Origin: Pseudoips prasinana
Lineage: Eukaryota > Arthropoda > Insecta > Lepidoptera > Nolidae
DNA length: 64,000 nucleotides
Direction of reading: 5' to 3'
Assembly (NCBI GenBank): GCA_951640165.1
Contig: OX621234.1
Coordinates: forward strand, 28,338,549-28,402,548
The notes below the pieces were generated by a model. The model was given only the letters and a program-made list of their open reading frames with translations, was not told where the DNA came from and did not search any database. Shown here piece by piece: positions 30,346 through 43,422 of the stretch; the first letter of the stretch is position 1; each line of letters starts with the position of its first letter. The translations under genes were made by a program, and so were the position numbers.

Positions 30346-33215
30346 CTTATTGTAATTTAGGTATTGTAGTTAATTTAGCTTATATCTACATATCTTTTAA
30401 ATGATAAATATGTAAGCTGAATTTTATATACATAAATTAACAGAACCATATATTAAAATTGTTAGATTTTAGAATAACCGAGCTGTTAGAGTGATCAAAA
30501 GAAATTACATTATCAAACTACGAAAAAAGGTAGTTACAGCATTTTATTATAGAATCTAAGGGTTCGTAAACCTAAGGGTCTTTATAAAATGTCTCTTAGA
30601 TTCGGAAATCTAAAAAAGCGAAGAGATTGATGGTCACGCACGAGGCGTAAGGTCACGGAAGCAAAATAAGCTGGCTTTGGAAGCGATTCAAGATTCCACG
30701 TAATGCGATGTAGCTATTTGCGTTCTTAACGGATATTGGCCTGTCAAAAGAATAGCGTTCGATTCATTGAGCACCCGTGAGCTATATAATACTCGTGAGG
30801 AGTATATTTGCACTCACTATAATAAACATGTCAATAACATTACGGCGTGTCTCACATTAAATCATTTGATACGTATTATGATTGTAAAGCACTTTAAACG
30901 ATTTAGCTCTTTATGCTTGCTCAACGAATATAAATCCCTGTATCGCAAGGTACTTACAGGCTCAGAGCACATCTAGGCTTATAACATCTATTTACGGGTC
31001 ACATAAATAGAATTTAACAAAAACATGAAGTCGGTTGCAATGCTACTTTACCCACTGCTGTACACGTCATTGTCACAATTGGTTAGGTTCCATAGCAATG
31101 ACTTAGTCAGGTTAAGGCTCGTTCATTCATTACGGCCCACACACTACGGACTTTGACACACAAAAACGAATAAATATTAAGAATGGATCGGCCTAGGCGA
31201 CATCATGTAGACCAATTTGTAGCTTTAAGTCGCAGCAAATTCCACTTTCAAAAGATTAAACTGTGAGATTTTCTACGAACATAACTAAAACAAAATAAAA
31301 AACTAACCCTACTGTTTAATTCAACCTAACCAAATGGGTCACCTCACTATCATTCTCATCGAAAATTGGACCCTGCGGGAACAATAGATATTAGACGGAC
31401 ATGGCTGAATGGGTCAACCTTGTGCCGCCGGAAGATCGCACTTAGAGCAGCGACAGATTTTTCAAATTAGTTCCGCCGCGTGAGCTGTCAGTCGGGCCTA
31501 GGTAGTGTGACCACGCGAATTACATAAGATTGGATTGGATACAAGAACTAAAGCGTAAATTAAAGTATCAACTTACTTTCCTGGCGGTAGTCCTCTAATG
31601 GAACATACAGGTTAAAAATAGAACTTGTAAATTGAAGATAACCTTAGGACTAATATTTCAATAATAACCCATCTCAATTTTTTTTCTTTCGCGGCGTAGT
31701 CTATCATTTTGACTATGATTACTACACCGTTTATAATGAAATATACAGATAAACAAGGAGTCTCAGACTGGGACGATGGTGATTTGTCGAGCGCTTTGGA
31801 GAGATATGGGTCTTTGTCTTAATAATACACGTCTGTATATATATCCCTCAAATAGGGAAGTCATAACAGAAAATAAGGACATGTGTTCTTCATGGGCAAA
31901 AACCTTTACGTAGGTGCCCATGCTGAATTGTGGTTATTGTGCTAGTTGTATGAATATTAACATTTCTATGCAGACATTCAATTGTACTAAAACACGTGAC
32001 ATAAGCAGCTGATACATCTTAAAAACAATGCTGCATAGAATACCTACATGATTAAGTTCTTAGTCATTATAAAACATAAATGATAGATACCTATTGTGGA
32101 GTTTAGCCACGGTTTTAAAGTCATATCGTTGAGATATTAAGGTTATAAGTGTGTTTAGTTTAGCAAGCAAGCAGATACACTACATCTATGCATGTTAATT
32201 TAGCGTTGGTGTAAGCACATATGCCTTTATAAGGCAGGAGTTTCCAAAAATCAAGTAAATATCAAAATAAGCATTGACAATATTTTAAATGGCTGTACTC
32301 TGTGTAATGTCGACTATATTTACGATAATTTTATATTTCTAGACAAATATAACACATTTAAAACTTCCCTTTTCCATATGTTTCATAAACATTATACCTC
32401 TTTACATGTTTATTTCAATAGAAATAAATCCAATTAATTCGAAAAAGGAACAATACAATAATACTTACACTATCTTTATATACAAAAACGTCTCCAATCA
32501 CAAATAATATAAAATCTTATCTATCTATCTATTCTTGAGAATAATAATAATATGATTTCTTTTAAAAAACAACAAGCGAATTCACAATTTAATTTAATCT
32601 ACTAAAATACAAAAATGTGATAAAAAATGTAAGAGATTCAATCGCCTCTTAGTGTAGTAGTCATAATAATTATATAAACAACTTTTCACTCTGTCAAGGA
32701 CTGAATTTAAAAAAATCTTCATTTTAACTGCCGTTAAAAACTTTATTTCAAATAACTGACTACAGTAGCTGAGATAATTCGAGCATAAATAAACATAGTA
32801 ATCCAGATGATATACATTTGGCCGTTTCGCGGGCGAATATTTTATTGTTTTTATTTTGTGAGTGACGTGACGGTCATTCAACTATTTTGTAGCTGAAACA
32901 CAACATGGTGACAATCAATTTGACACAAAATTATTATTCTCACTGTCGTTATAATATGATTGATAGATACATTACAGGTAAGACACATTTGTGTTTACAT
33001 TAACTTTGCTGGTGTCGCGATGATAAACATCCGTACAGCAAAAATCTATTTTTTAACCTATCAATTACCAGGCATATCAGTGTCGTGATCAAAGAGTGAC
33101 AATGTTTTTATAGCAAACAATAAATACCACTCATACGTCGTATATACAATTAGTAGGTTTGCAAAATCTATCTCATTCCGCATCTCATTGGCCGTAGAAG
33201 TTTTTCTGTCTGCAG
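30346..33215. other. Long AT-rich stretch, nothing recognised
   Basis: A SINE body remnant (ATCTATTTACGGGTCACATA) sits at 30987. A moderately GC-rich piece lies at 31420-31510. No coding support. Confidence 0.35.
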
Positions 33216-33286
33216 GATGGATATATTACGTTTGCATTTTATCTGCTCATCTGACCCCCTTTCTGACCTGCAATGTTTTCCTTCGG
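33216..33286 (+). CDS. Splice-bounded 71-bp exon candidate
   Basis: A near-ideal acceptor (TTTTTCTGTCTGCAG, AG at 33214-33215) and donor (CGG/GTAAGT, GT at 33287) bracket 71 bp. Two of three frames are open: one starts ATG at 33217 (MDILRLHFICSS..), the other is hydrophobic (YYVCILSAHLTPFLTC). No neighbouring exon could be linked. Confidence 0.3.
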
Positions 33287-34239
33287 GTAAGTCTCATATT
33301 GTATACCTATACATATTGGCCTATTGTGTTTACGGTTCTGATGGATAGTTAGTAGTTATAGTTACATTCTTATATCTTTGTATTAGCTGTCATAATTAAA
33401 GGCTATATCAGCCTTAAGTATAACCTTTAATTAAATTTCTGAATCTACGACTTCCACAAATTTTGATATTAATTGTTAAATTGTTTCTTTTTTAATTCTT
33501 TCTTGACCATGGTTATTAAATCCTTCAGTGGCAATAGATATTCGTCTCATTCAAGGCACAGTCAAGTCAAAGTCTTAACTTAGTAAAACAGTGGAGACTT
33601 TACTAGAGGCTTCTATGGAGTTTGCGAATCAACACGGAAAACCCCAATACGGGCAATATCGCACTTTCTTCCACTAGTGTACATTGTCGAGGATGTTAAG
33701 TCTAAAATTCCACCATATTTAAACATTTAGACCCGAATTTACACCAGTTTTTGGAAATGAAACAATGCCTCGATTGTCTTTTTCCGCATTGGCGCCAAAA
33801 CTCGAAGTCAACGCAACAGCTATGGTGTCATGCGAGGACTTGTGTGCTTATTTTTAATTTTATTTATTCCTGGATTGGTTATTAAATAGCTGAGAACAAA
33901 CGGAGCGGGAGGACAGCGTTCCGCAATGTTTGCGTTTTGACACGCATACATAATTTTTTGCACATGTAAGTAAGAATTAGTTTGCTAATGATTGTATTAT
34001 ATCGCTACATGCACGTGAGCCGGCCTGCGCCGGCGTTTGTCAATCGTTACGTTCTGGCGCAAAAAGATCACGTTTTCGTTGTTATTAATGCATTAACTTA
34101 CAAAAAAATTAAAATGTTTTAGGAAAGTTGTTTCAATGCCAAGATAGTATTATTGCCAACTTTACTGGACTATTTTAAAATTGTCACTCGTGTATGAAAG
34201 TGTAGGGAATATTTGTATTAAGTATGTAAGTACCTATAC
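33287..34239. other. Nothing recognised
   Basis: A GC-rich inverted pair GAGCCGGCC / GCCGGCG lies near 34017-34036. No ORF support. Confidence 0.35.
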
Positions 34240-34500
34240 ATATAATATAATAATAATAATAATAATTTATTTTATTTCTCCACAAAGGTAGTTACAATAC
34301 TTATAACTAAATTAATATCTATACATATTCCTTTGTGAGAGCTGGTGTCTGAAGTAGGTTTCATAAAGAACCTGTATTACAGATCACCAGGTCCTCGGCC
34401 GCTTCGGAGTGGATAAATATGCTGTCTTACATTTCATTTTATTGTTAACTACATAGTAGAGACAATTTTCTATAAGTTAAGAATTTATTATATTAAATGT

Positions 34501-34567
<67 letters not shown>

Positions 34568-35100
34568 ACTATACTTTATACCTATACTATACTTTATGTG
34601 GTTATTATGTTTTCCGTGTTTTCGTAATCTTGTTCCATCAGCCAGTTGGTAACAATAGTTTTACATTCCGTTTTAGATTTTGGATATATATTTAAAATTT
34701 TATTAAGTTTGTTGTAAACGAGACCACCGAGGTACGAGAAACTCCCGCGTGCGAGGAGAGTGCTAAAGGAGCCAGTGGGACAGACATTGTGTTTTCGTCG
34801 CTTGTCAGCTAGTTTAAGTGGGTCATATGGAGTAAGTGAATGGGTCTTCAACGTTATATTCAAAATAAACTGCTGTCGGACTGTTAATACTCTGCAAGTA
34901 GAATAAAGTTCCGTTGTCGGGAATAGAAAGGGAAGACGCCATCCAACCTTTAATATGGCCCGTTGCGCCCGTTCTAATTTTAAAAGTGAGGTTTTACTAG
35001 CACCACCCCAAGATATGATACAGTAAGATGTAATTGATTTTTGTAATTGAAAATATATCTATAACTTATTAATTTATTTTTGGGAGAAGTTTGTAGATTG
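34240..35100 (-). mobile_element. Jockey/CR1-type LINE 3' end with long open frame
   Basis: On the minus strand, from about 35047 to a stop at 34594, the frame reads SITSYCIISWGGASKTSLLK, ERAQRAILKVGWRLPF, then a C-terminus ending in WLMEQDYENTENIITT. This is about 150 codons of a non-LTR reverse-transcriptase C-terminus without a stop. A GT microsatellite and AT-rich 3'UTR follow, and the element ends in a TTA-repeat tail (34243-34268), typical of this group. An upstream in-frame TAG near 35047 marks the 5' break. Confidence 0.8.
34500..34568. repeat. (GT)n microsatellite
   Basis: A GT/GTGC run with one GA interruption, lying in the 3'UTR of the LINE. Confidence 0.95.
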
Positions 35101-37429
35101 AAAGAAAACATGTGTCCACTATATTTTGTTTATTAACACCCATCACGAAAATAATGGTATTATATACGAGTATGTTTGAAGTCTACGTAGTTGCCTCGCT
35201 ATGTATGTCGTGTTCGATTCCCGAACATGACAACTTTGGTGTGAATTATGACGATTAATAGTTGCTTTAAATCTGGATGTCCTTTATTTCCGAGAAATGT
35301 TCGTTTGTATAATACCGCGAAATACTGGGATTTATTTCACTAACGCCGGACTTGTCTAATAATACGATAAAAAACGAATCGAGATAGTTAACAACTATTT
35401 CAAGAAAATCCGTGTAAAAGATTTGTCAGTCGGGGATTTTAACGGTCAGGTTAGGGTATCTGAATAGAACTTGCCGTCCATCTACATCCCAATACATATA
35501 GCAAAGCTTTATCCCGGATTTAGTTTTCAATTTTAAACATTTAGGCATGTTTTATTATGGATGGCATCTACAGAAACAATTACCATCCAGTGTCAAACTT
35601 CCTCGAGAACATCCTATAAGATGGATCACATGATTTATTGGACGGCGTTGCTATAAATATGGCTAAAGTGATCTTGAAACTAAACAAACTCAAGAATGTT
35701 ACAATGAATCAATAGACTTAATTTTTTTTCTGGGATCAGTCTTTATTGTTGATTGATGGTCATTCCGTGTAAAGTACATTCCCGGTTAGTACAGTTTACG
35801 CGAAAGTTTTTGGCTTTTATCTTTGTATTTCCATCATATATTTATCCCACTTTGCTGTGGAGCCAAATGGAATATGATTGTTTTCCAACTCCTGCTATTT
35901 TTCTTCTAATCAAATTTATTAGCGGTCCCAAGGCAGTTAGTCACTTCCCGTACTTACTTTACAGACGCTTCATCTATTTATTCATACTATTCGATTTTGA
36001 TTGATATAACTGGCGGTGATGTGAATAAAGCGGGGACTAGCATATTTTTGTAATTATCTGACTTTGCTCTTCACCTTATGTTGTTTAAACGGCATTAAAA
36101 ATGTCATTATCCCAGGTTCAGGTATTTCAAAGCAGTTTAGAAGGTGTATATAACAGTCTAGAGGTTTGTTTCATAGAGCAAAAAATGACATAATGCTATG
36201 GGATCACAGAAAAGATTATTACATTTCAGACATCGCTTATATTATCACCTACTTACATTATGTCATTTGGCCATTCTACCAACTGATTTGCTTGCCAATT
36301 GGCTGGGGCTTCAATTCGAATAATAATATAAAAATAATATTTATAATTCAATGTGGGAAATACTTTACATCTTTCATCATCTTTTGTATTTAACTGTCCA
36401 TACACTTCGTGGTTGGTCAAAAAGTTTGGCGCGATCTATACTCGTATGTCGTAGTTGTATGCGCACACGCTTCTTTGCGTGCACAAGGTCGTTCTAATCA
36501 CTCCAGATGAGAAGCGACAGTAGCATGTTCATCATAGCGTCCCTTTATTCATTATAGATGAATGGTTAACGGAGCGATATGTTTGCGCAGACACTTTATA
36601 CCGGATTGTTATATAAGTATCATAATAGTGAGATAGGCATAGTGTTATCCTATTGATGAATGAATTAATTTGTGTTGTTTCAACATGATGGTGCCTTTTA
36701 GAATATATACAGATGTGGACTAACAGCTCAGAGTACTGGTTGTTGTCTTAGAATTAAAACACAATTTTGTTTAATATATATTAGAATATAATGTGAAATT
36801 CGGTGTTACCAAAGGTCCACCAAATTGAGCGTATTTTGAACAGTTAAGTAATATTGCTCTTTCGATTGCCTGTTTTACACAAGTTAGCTTTTGTTACAAT
36901 TTTGGTGAAACATACTTTTCTTCTTAGAGATGGGCATACATTTTATGATCATAATGATTACGTACGTAAATTTCACAAAAGTTTGCATTTGTTCATAAGT
37001 TTGATAGAATATTATTCATTTAGTTAGACATGCATTTATCATTTAGTTCTTTTCAATTTGTATCATAAAGTTTTGTCATTCTAAAGTGCAAGTGTAAACC
37101 GTAAACCATTTTTCAGTCTTATTTCATATTGCTCAAAATCTCAAATCCATCTCATCACAAATCCAATTAAAAATATAGTATATTACCCAAGATGAAAAAC
37201 CCAGCTGAGCTACGTAAAGAAAGCTTTTACTTTTCTGATATGTATTAATTTAGTACCCACCACTATCAAGTTGCATTTAAAATACTTATTACACCAGGCC
37301 CATCGCAACAAAAACTAAGATGCTTGTCTGTCACTCTTTTGACACGTCAAAAACGAGGCAATCGATACCTTCCTCAATTGATTTTGGCACATAAAGACTT
37401 GTTTACAATAACAAATTTATTTAGGTATA
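35101..37429. other. Mostly unrecognised; one SINE-head remnant
   Basis: At 35188-35285 GTTGCCTCGCTA and GTTCGATTCCCGAACATGAC resemble a tRNA-like SINE head. Elsewhere the short ORFs (35753-36004, 36166-36393) lack ATG context or motifs. Confidence 0.35.
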
Positions 37430-37585
37430 GATAAGGTCCATCTTGTAGCGGATCAAGATGGACCGATGATCTTTTGCGGGTTGCTGGAAACTGCTGGATG
37501 CGAATAGCGCAAGACCGGCAATTGTGCAGATCTTAGGGCGAGGCCTTTGTCCAGCAGTGGACGTCTTTCGGCTGATATGATGATG
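37430..37585 (+). mobile_element. RTE LINE C-terminal fragment
   Basis: The plus strand reads WTDDLLRVAGNCWMRIAQDR, a broken codon (TAG), then FVQQWTSFG and stop, followed by (ATG)n. The left edge forms a small foldback with GGTCCATCTTG. Confidence 0.75.
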
Positions 37586-38985
37586 ATAGATAAGGTTAGC
37601 TACATATATTATATCAGCCATACTCAACCATTTTTTTAACGGGGCCACAAATATGTTACAGTCATGTTGTCTAATTAAAACGTAATTTCAAGTTAGCGGT
37701 ATAGTTACTTTATTAATGAAAAGAATTGTAACTTGAGATGGGGCAGTAACAATGGCATCCTGCGCACCGCGTGTCGCAGGTTGAGTATAGTGGGTTTATA
37801 TCACCTTATACTTTAAAATTACAAGACGGTTTCGTTGAATTCTCCAGATAGATTTTAAGGATTTAACTCAGCTAACCTGTCGTCAATAGAACGACTATTT
37901 ATGACATGAATCCACGAGTATTACAACATACTGACTAACCCAATTGTCTTTATAAACACCGCCCAGATATCAATTTTCATTCGGCATTGGCAAAATTGTA
38001 GCTAATTCTATGCACGCACAATTTCGCTAATGTCTCAAGTACTGCTTATATTTTGTAACAAGATTCTATCATGTCTGAATCGTTTTATGTGTCGATGCTA
38101 TAATTTGCGATGTATAATATAAATGTTTTGGTGTGAAAATTAATGGTGAAATACTGGAGGTATCGTAATCGAGTGAAAATATTGTATTATGTTAACATCA
38201 TTCACTGTAATTTCTCTTTGACGTTGTCAAGTTATTAAATTAAATATTTACACAACTTGAGTAATTTCTATTAATTAATCCTCTCTGTTATTACCCGTGG
38301 TAAAGTCGACGCTTAGTCGATGGATACATCAGCGCTACGAGAACCACGCGTACTCCATTTGTAATAAAAACGCTGTCAAGGACAAATTGTGTCTCTAGCG
38401 AAGTGGTATAGAGTACACTTGAACTACACTACAATGAACTGTACTATCTTGCCATGAACCATAGCTCGAGAATCGTTTCGGTTTTTTATCTCAGCTTGAT
38501 TACAAGTGAAAAGAGGGAAACAATTATCTCACAAAGCCCGTCGTTCCGTATCTTGTATTTCCTAAATACATATAAGTAGGTAGTTTTTATCTTTGTTGTT
38601 GGCTATACTGATCAATGACAAAAGAATAACTAGATGTCTCGAGGTAACTTATGAATGACTTGTCGAAAAATTCTCAAGTTACTACAATTTAGGTGGAGAT
38701 AGAAGGGGATAAGAAAAACCGTAAAATGAATTAATGTGGTCAAAAATGTTACGTCGTTTTCAAACTTATTTCTATGAGAAAAACATCGCCCATTCACAAA
38801 ATCATAACGACAGCAAATCACGTGCCATTAATTTTAACTGTACAATAGATGCAGCTATTATTACTGATACTATTTAGAGAAAGTACCATTTTTTTTTCAA
38901 ATATAGTACGTCGTTTGTCTTGGCAGACTCACTGACTTTATTTTCATTTCACACGGACATTCGTCTCGAGAGAAAAGCGTGTTTT
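37586..38985. other. Mostly unrecognised
   Basis: 38318-38420 (GTAATAAAAACGCTGTCAAG) is related to the inverted-repeat element at 61750-61859. No gene support. Confidence 0.35.
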
Positions 38986-39000
38986 TCACGTGACGTCACC
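38986..39000. promoter_or_regulatory. Overlapping E-box and CRE
   Basis: CACGTG (38987-38992) overlaps TGACGTCA (38991-38998) in TCACGTGACGTCACC. Both are perfect palindromic transcription-factor sites. A GC-rich 39000-39050 stretch follows. No gene is visible downstream. Confidence 0.35.
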
Positions 39001-39561
39001 GTCTGGACGCCTCCACCCCGCTATGGCGCCAGCACTGTTTTCCATACTTCCCACTACCCCCACTTCCAAAAATTATGTGGCTGATGTTGTATTGAATAAC
39101 ATTGAACATGAAAATGATTGATATCTATACAACAGTTGAATATGCACCTAAATATTACTTTAAATGGGATTCTATTATTATACTAGATTCCTACCGCAAG
39201 TTCGCCCGCGTAAATGATTCGTCTGTTTAAAGTTATCGTTCTATCCCCACGAAAGTCATTTTATGTTCTCTGAAAGGTACTTTACGTTTTTATTATGGGT
39301 CTAATAAGTTCAGGTTTCTAAAACTGTAATTTAAAACACAATCGATCTAATCGTTTCGGATATTAGCCGGAAAAGGAGGCAAAAAAAAAAATTAAAGTGT
39401 TTTATGTATTTCTATGAATACTATTTTTCATATGTATTCCGTAGACGGCATTGACATTGCAAGCTTGATTGATTTGTATAGATGTAATTAAAATATATTT
39501 ATATTATCACTACACTTTTGTATATTTTCAGTAGTAATTATAATTGTTTTTAAAGATAAAG
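39001..39561. other. Nothing recognised
   Basis: AT-rich apart from the first 50 bp. Confidence 0.35.
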
Positions 39562-39838
39562 ATAATATCCTGGGACATTACTTACACACGGCCATCTGAT
39601 CCCAAACTAAGCAGAACTTGTACTAGGTTTGTTTGTTTGGTTGTTTTGTTGTAGAGGCTTGTGTTAACTGATATACTACTTTTATTTGTAAATACATATG
39701 TATATAGATAAATAATATACCCAGACTAATGACAAACAGACATGTTCATGCACATAAATATCTCTCCTGGGTGGGAATCGAACCCACGACCTGCAGCGTG
39801 AAAAGCAAGCATTTGCCAACCACGCCAACAGGTGCTCC
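39562..39838 (-). mobile_element. SINE, full length, minus strand
   Basis: On the minus strand a tRNA-like head has the B box GTGGGTTCGATTCCCACCC and an A-box region near 39825. The body includes a CTACTTTTATTTGTAAATAC block and the end CTTAGTTTGGGATCAGATGG..AATGTCCCAGGATATTAT. The same family is at 52859, 56217 and 58793. Confidence 0.75.
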
Positions 39839-39871
39839 TAAAGTGACGTCCACTATTTATGTTACGCCTTG

Positions 39872-40014
39872 TGTACAGACGCCAGCACATTCAGCCACCC
39901 CAATCTGTCAAATTTCTTTTATAGATATTTAACTTTATTACAAAAGCATAAGGTTCACTTCCAATTGGGGAAAATTGACAGATTGGGGTAGCTTGATGTG
40001 CTGGCATCTGTACA
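39872..40014. mobile_element. MITE with about 44-bp terminal inverted repeats
   Basis: It begins TGTACAGACGCCAGCACATT and ends with the complement; both arms contain CCCCAATCTGTCAA. Total length is 143 bp. A second copy in opposite orientation lies at 59496-59637. Confidence 0.85.
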
Positions 40015-40309
40015 TATAGTGTAAAATACAATTTATTCAAATGAACAACTTATAATTTATCGTACCTATCTAATTAATAATCATTTTAATAGTATCATAA
40101 AGGACAGTAAACTCATTGGTAATGTCTGGCTGGCTCAGTGAACTCATTATAAATTGCATGTGCAAGCGCATTTTTAAAACAAGCAATATCAGTCAATCTC
40201 ATAATGTATATCGGATTTAGAAGCGACAGACGAAGACATGACTAATTGCATGAACAAATAAAATATATCCTTGACCTGGTTACTGTTATATTAAAGCAGT
40301 CTAGCTATA

Positions 40310-40440
40310 GCGAGTTCTATTACCCCTACTACTGGGTTCAAATCTCCACTTGGGCTAAAATGTGAAATTGAATAATCGAATTTATTCAGCCTTTGGGAAT
40401 TAAGATGCACATGTTCTAGTCAAGCTCACAATGCAGTACA
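40310..40440 (+). repeat. Degenerate SINE
   Basis: ACTGGGTTCAAATCTCCACT is a B-box-like sequence. GAATTAAGATGCACATGTTC follows. The head is eroded. Confidence 0.35.
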
Positions 40441-40482
40441 TAAACTTTATATAGTAAAAACGTACTCAAATTCAGTATTATA

Positions 40483-40545
40483 ATAATAATAATAACATTT
40501 TATTTTCAGATAAACATCCATAGTGTTTAGTACAACATCCAAAGT
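40483..40545 (-). repeat. LINE tail with (TTA)n end
   Basis: Plus-strand TAATAATAATAATAACATTT followed by TATTTTCAGATAAACATCC resembles a reversed 3' end of a CR1/jockey-type element. Confidence 0.4.
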
Positions 40546-40689
40546 AACAAAAATAATTGATTAGTCCGTCCGTAGGGTGGTCACATATTTTTATAAAACC
40601 TTAAATAAATAAAAAATAACGTTGCTAAGCTATTATTTTTATATTTAGTAATTTTATAGTTATAATTTCTAGTTCAGGAAAAAATCTCA

Positions 40690-41214
40690 GTATAAGCAGA
40701 GTCTGGTAGTTAGCGGTGGTACAACCACGTGGTTCGGACACCAACAAAGCTGTCGATCCTGTTCCAGAACTTTTTCCGGTCACACGATATGTCCCGCCAA
40801 GATGGCTAGTAATTGATAAAACTGGCTGCTATGTCCGAAATTCGACTAGGAGAACAGTCCTCCTAGCCGAATTTCGACCACGGCGGCCAGTCTCAATAGA
40901 GATTAGCCATCTGCACGGGACATATTATAGTGCATAAGTGTGTGCGCAAACATAGGAGCACTTTCTATTCCATGACTCTCATGGGACGCCTAGCGACACG
41001 ACCGGAAAGAGGTCAGGTACAAGACCGACGGCTTTACATACTCTCCGAGGCACGGGGATATAGTACCACCAACTTCCAGACTTCGGGCTGATGCTGAGAT
41101 TTTTTTCGTTTTACAGAAAAGTCCCTAAACCAGTTTGGCCCGACCCGGGATTTGAACCTAGGACCTCGTTCTCTGCCGGTGAACACGCTACCACTAGACC
41201 AACGAGGCTGGAGA
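40690..41214 (-). mobile_element. Long SINE, tRNA-headed, minus strand
   Basis: The minus-strand head CTCGTTGGTCTAGTGGTAGC (A box) and GGTTCAAATCCCGGG (B box) leads into AAGTTGGTGGTACTATATCC and ATGTAAAGCCGTCGGTC, the same body as at 63238. Downstream of TATGTCCCGTGCAGATGGCT the sequence differs from 63510 on: it has an inverted pair GACTAGGAG/CTCCTAGCC (40849-40870) instead of the 5S-like module. Confidence 0.75.
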
Positions 41215-41763
41215 GCAATATCATTATAATATCGGTGAACAATTTCGATAACATGGGTCCCTACGGGGAAACACTTACAAAGAACTGTATCTTTATGATA
41301 TTATTTTTTCTACCATTTTATTTACCGTTGCTAGCAAGAAGTACGTTCTCGCTAGCAACAACAGGCGAATGTTACAGAACCAATACCAGTGATCTTTTCT
41401 GTACTTAAAGAATTGCAATTGTATTGAATCGCGGAGCATTTACAAACATGCAATTAACAAAAAATACAAATACAAAATACAAAATATTTTATTGGTTCAA
41501 AAGTTTTTACATAACATTTTAGTGTTTGGAGCTTCCCTTTAAGCAAGTAATGCCTGTGTTGGGAAGCACCGCTCTTCCATAACAAAGTAATTAAAATTTA
41601 AGAAGCTAGGTATTAACAAAACTAAAAATAAATGATAAAAGAAAAAGAAAAATACAAACAATAGGTATGGGTTAACTTAATTTTAAGCAAAACTTGCTTG
41701 CAGCTGTGTATTCAGTGTTATGTAAGGTAGTGTGTTGTGTATTAAGGATTGTGGTGTTTGCTT
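41215..41763. other. Repeat-derived AT-rich DNA
   Basis: An (AAATAC)n tract at 41457-41486 followed by ATATTTTATTGGTTC looks like the reversed 3' end of a retroelement. Nothing else is recognised. Confidence 0.4.

Positions 41764-41840
<77 letters not shown>
41764..41840. repeat. (TG)n microsatellite
   Basis: Almost pure TG from 41768 to 41838. Confidence 0.97.
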
Positions 41841-41841
<1 letters not shown>

Positions 41842-42069
41842 TGATAGCGAATTGGTAATAAATATCGTATGGGCGTGTGTTATTGGTATTTTTTGTTTAG
41901 TATTATATTACTTGTATGTGTATAGAGATGTAGGTGTGAGTGTGCAGTAGTATGTAAATTAACGGACACGAATGATACCTAAAATAATAAATTAATAGGC
42001 CACACAAATAGTTGACTTGAGTAAAGATTTGTATACGTATACGAATCAATCGAATCGCATCTTAGCACG

Positions 42070-42281
42070 CATATATATATATATATATAGACAATGTCAC
42101 ACAGATTATCCTAGCCCCAAACTAAGCAAAGCTTGTACTATGGGTACCAGGCGACGATATACATACTTATATAGATAGATATATACTTATATACATAGAA
42201 AACATCCATGACTCAGAAACAAATAAGCGTGCTCATCACACAAATATTTGCACTTACCGGGATTCGAACCCAGGACATCGA
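42070..42281 (-). mobile_element. SINE, head truncated, minus strand
   Basis: Preceded by an (AT)n run (42071-42089). The minus strand reads TCCTGGGTTCGAATCCCGGT (B box), then GATGAGCACGCTTATTTGTT, a GTATATAAGTAT block, and TAGTACAAGCTTTGCTTAGT to the end. The A-box half is lost at a CGATATATAATAACG junction. Same family as 51640 and 55352. Confidence 0.75.
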
Positions 42282-43400
42282 TATATAATAACGTTTTGTA
42301 TCGATACATACGATATTTTCTATCTTTTATTACGGTTATACTCGTACTTTTCATTTGCAAAACAAAGTTGTCCCCCAACGTCTGTCTTAACAAAGAATGA
42401 CCAAACATTTAATGTCACAGGTGGAGGCATTTTTGAAGTGAAACCTTCTTTAGCGGCGTTGTGCGCTTTTTCGGGATGGGTAAAAAATGTTACACTAGCT
42501 TTAGGACCCCTGAGCTGATCAAATAATCGTAAGACGGAGCGATTTCTTTTAATTCACACTGACCGTTTATACTCTCACATGACCGCAGCATAATTTTATT
42601 TATTGTTCGATTTTTTACAGCCCATTACCAAAGTTTGGAGAGAAGCTATTATTACTATGAGTCTTTACCGCCCAAAGTAGGAGGTAGCATCTTCTACTAG
42701 CTACTCGGATCAAATAAACACTACTTTCCAAGTATGAGAAATGAAATAAATAATAAAAATAAAATAAATAAAAAAGGTTTTTATTCACGTAGAAAAAAAA
42801 GCGCTTGTAAATAGTCAGAACATGTTTGTAGTAATTCAGTTATTATTTCTAGTTGCATATTACAGATATTTAGGTACACGGAATGTTAAAACATTTATAC
42901 AATTTATTTTATAATAGTAGCGATAATTAGCTAGCTTGTATTAAGTTATTGTCAAGGAGATTATGTTTAGGTTTAATGATTGAAATTTATATTTTACTAC
43001 AAATTGTCTGAATGTTTCTGTCTATATTAAGTAATGAATTCAGTATTATTATTATAAGTTTTCACTTCTATCGGCAGTCCCCAAAGACTTCACCGCATGA
43101 TTTATTCAATAAATTTTCACAAATTAAACTTTACTTAAGTAACACGTTAACTCACAAAAATACTGCACTAAAACAATCAACCAATGATAAATGATTGACT
43201 ATACTTGTGTAGGTCGCTTACTATCAATAAAATATTAATTTTTATCTACCTCAAATCCAAACAAAGGTTCGGGTGGCCTGCTTAGTAGGTACAATTGTTT
43301 ACATTAGCATATCATTTGACTGAAATATAATAGGACACATATTTAGTTTTATATGTTTATTAAAATATTCTAACTATCAGTACCTACCTAGCTCGAATTT
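42282..43400. other. AT-rich DNA, nothing recognised
   Basis: AAATAAATAATAAAAATAAA near 42742 is simple sequence. No gene support. Confidence 0.4.
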
Positions 43401-43422
43401 TGTTTTGTTATTAGTGACAAAA

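Noticed and set aside
39729..39932. Plus-strand ORF across 39729-39932
   Set aside because: Covers the antisense strand of a SINE head and the start of a MITE.
41732..41950. ORF with Cys-Val repeats
   Set aside because: Translation of the (TG)n microsatellite.
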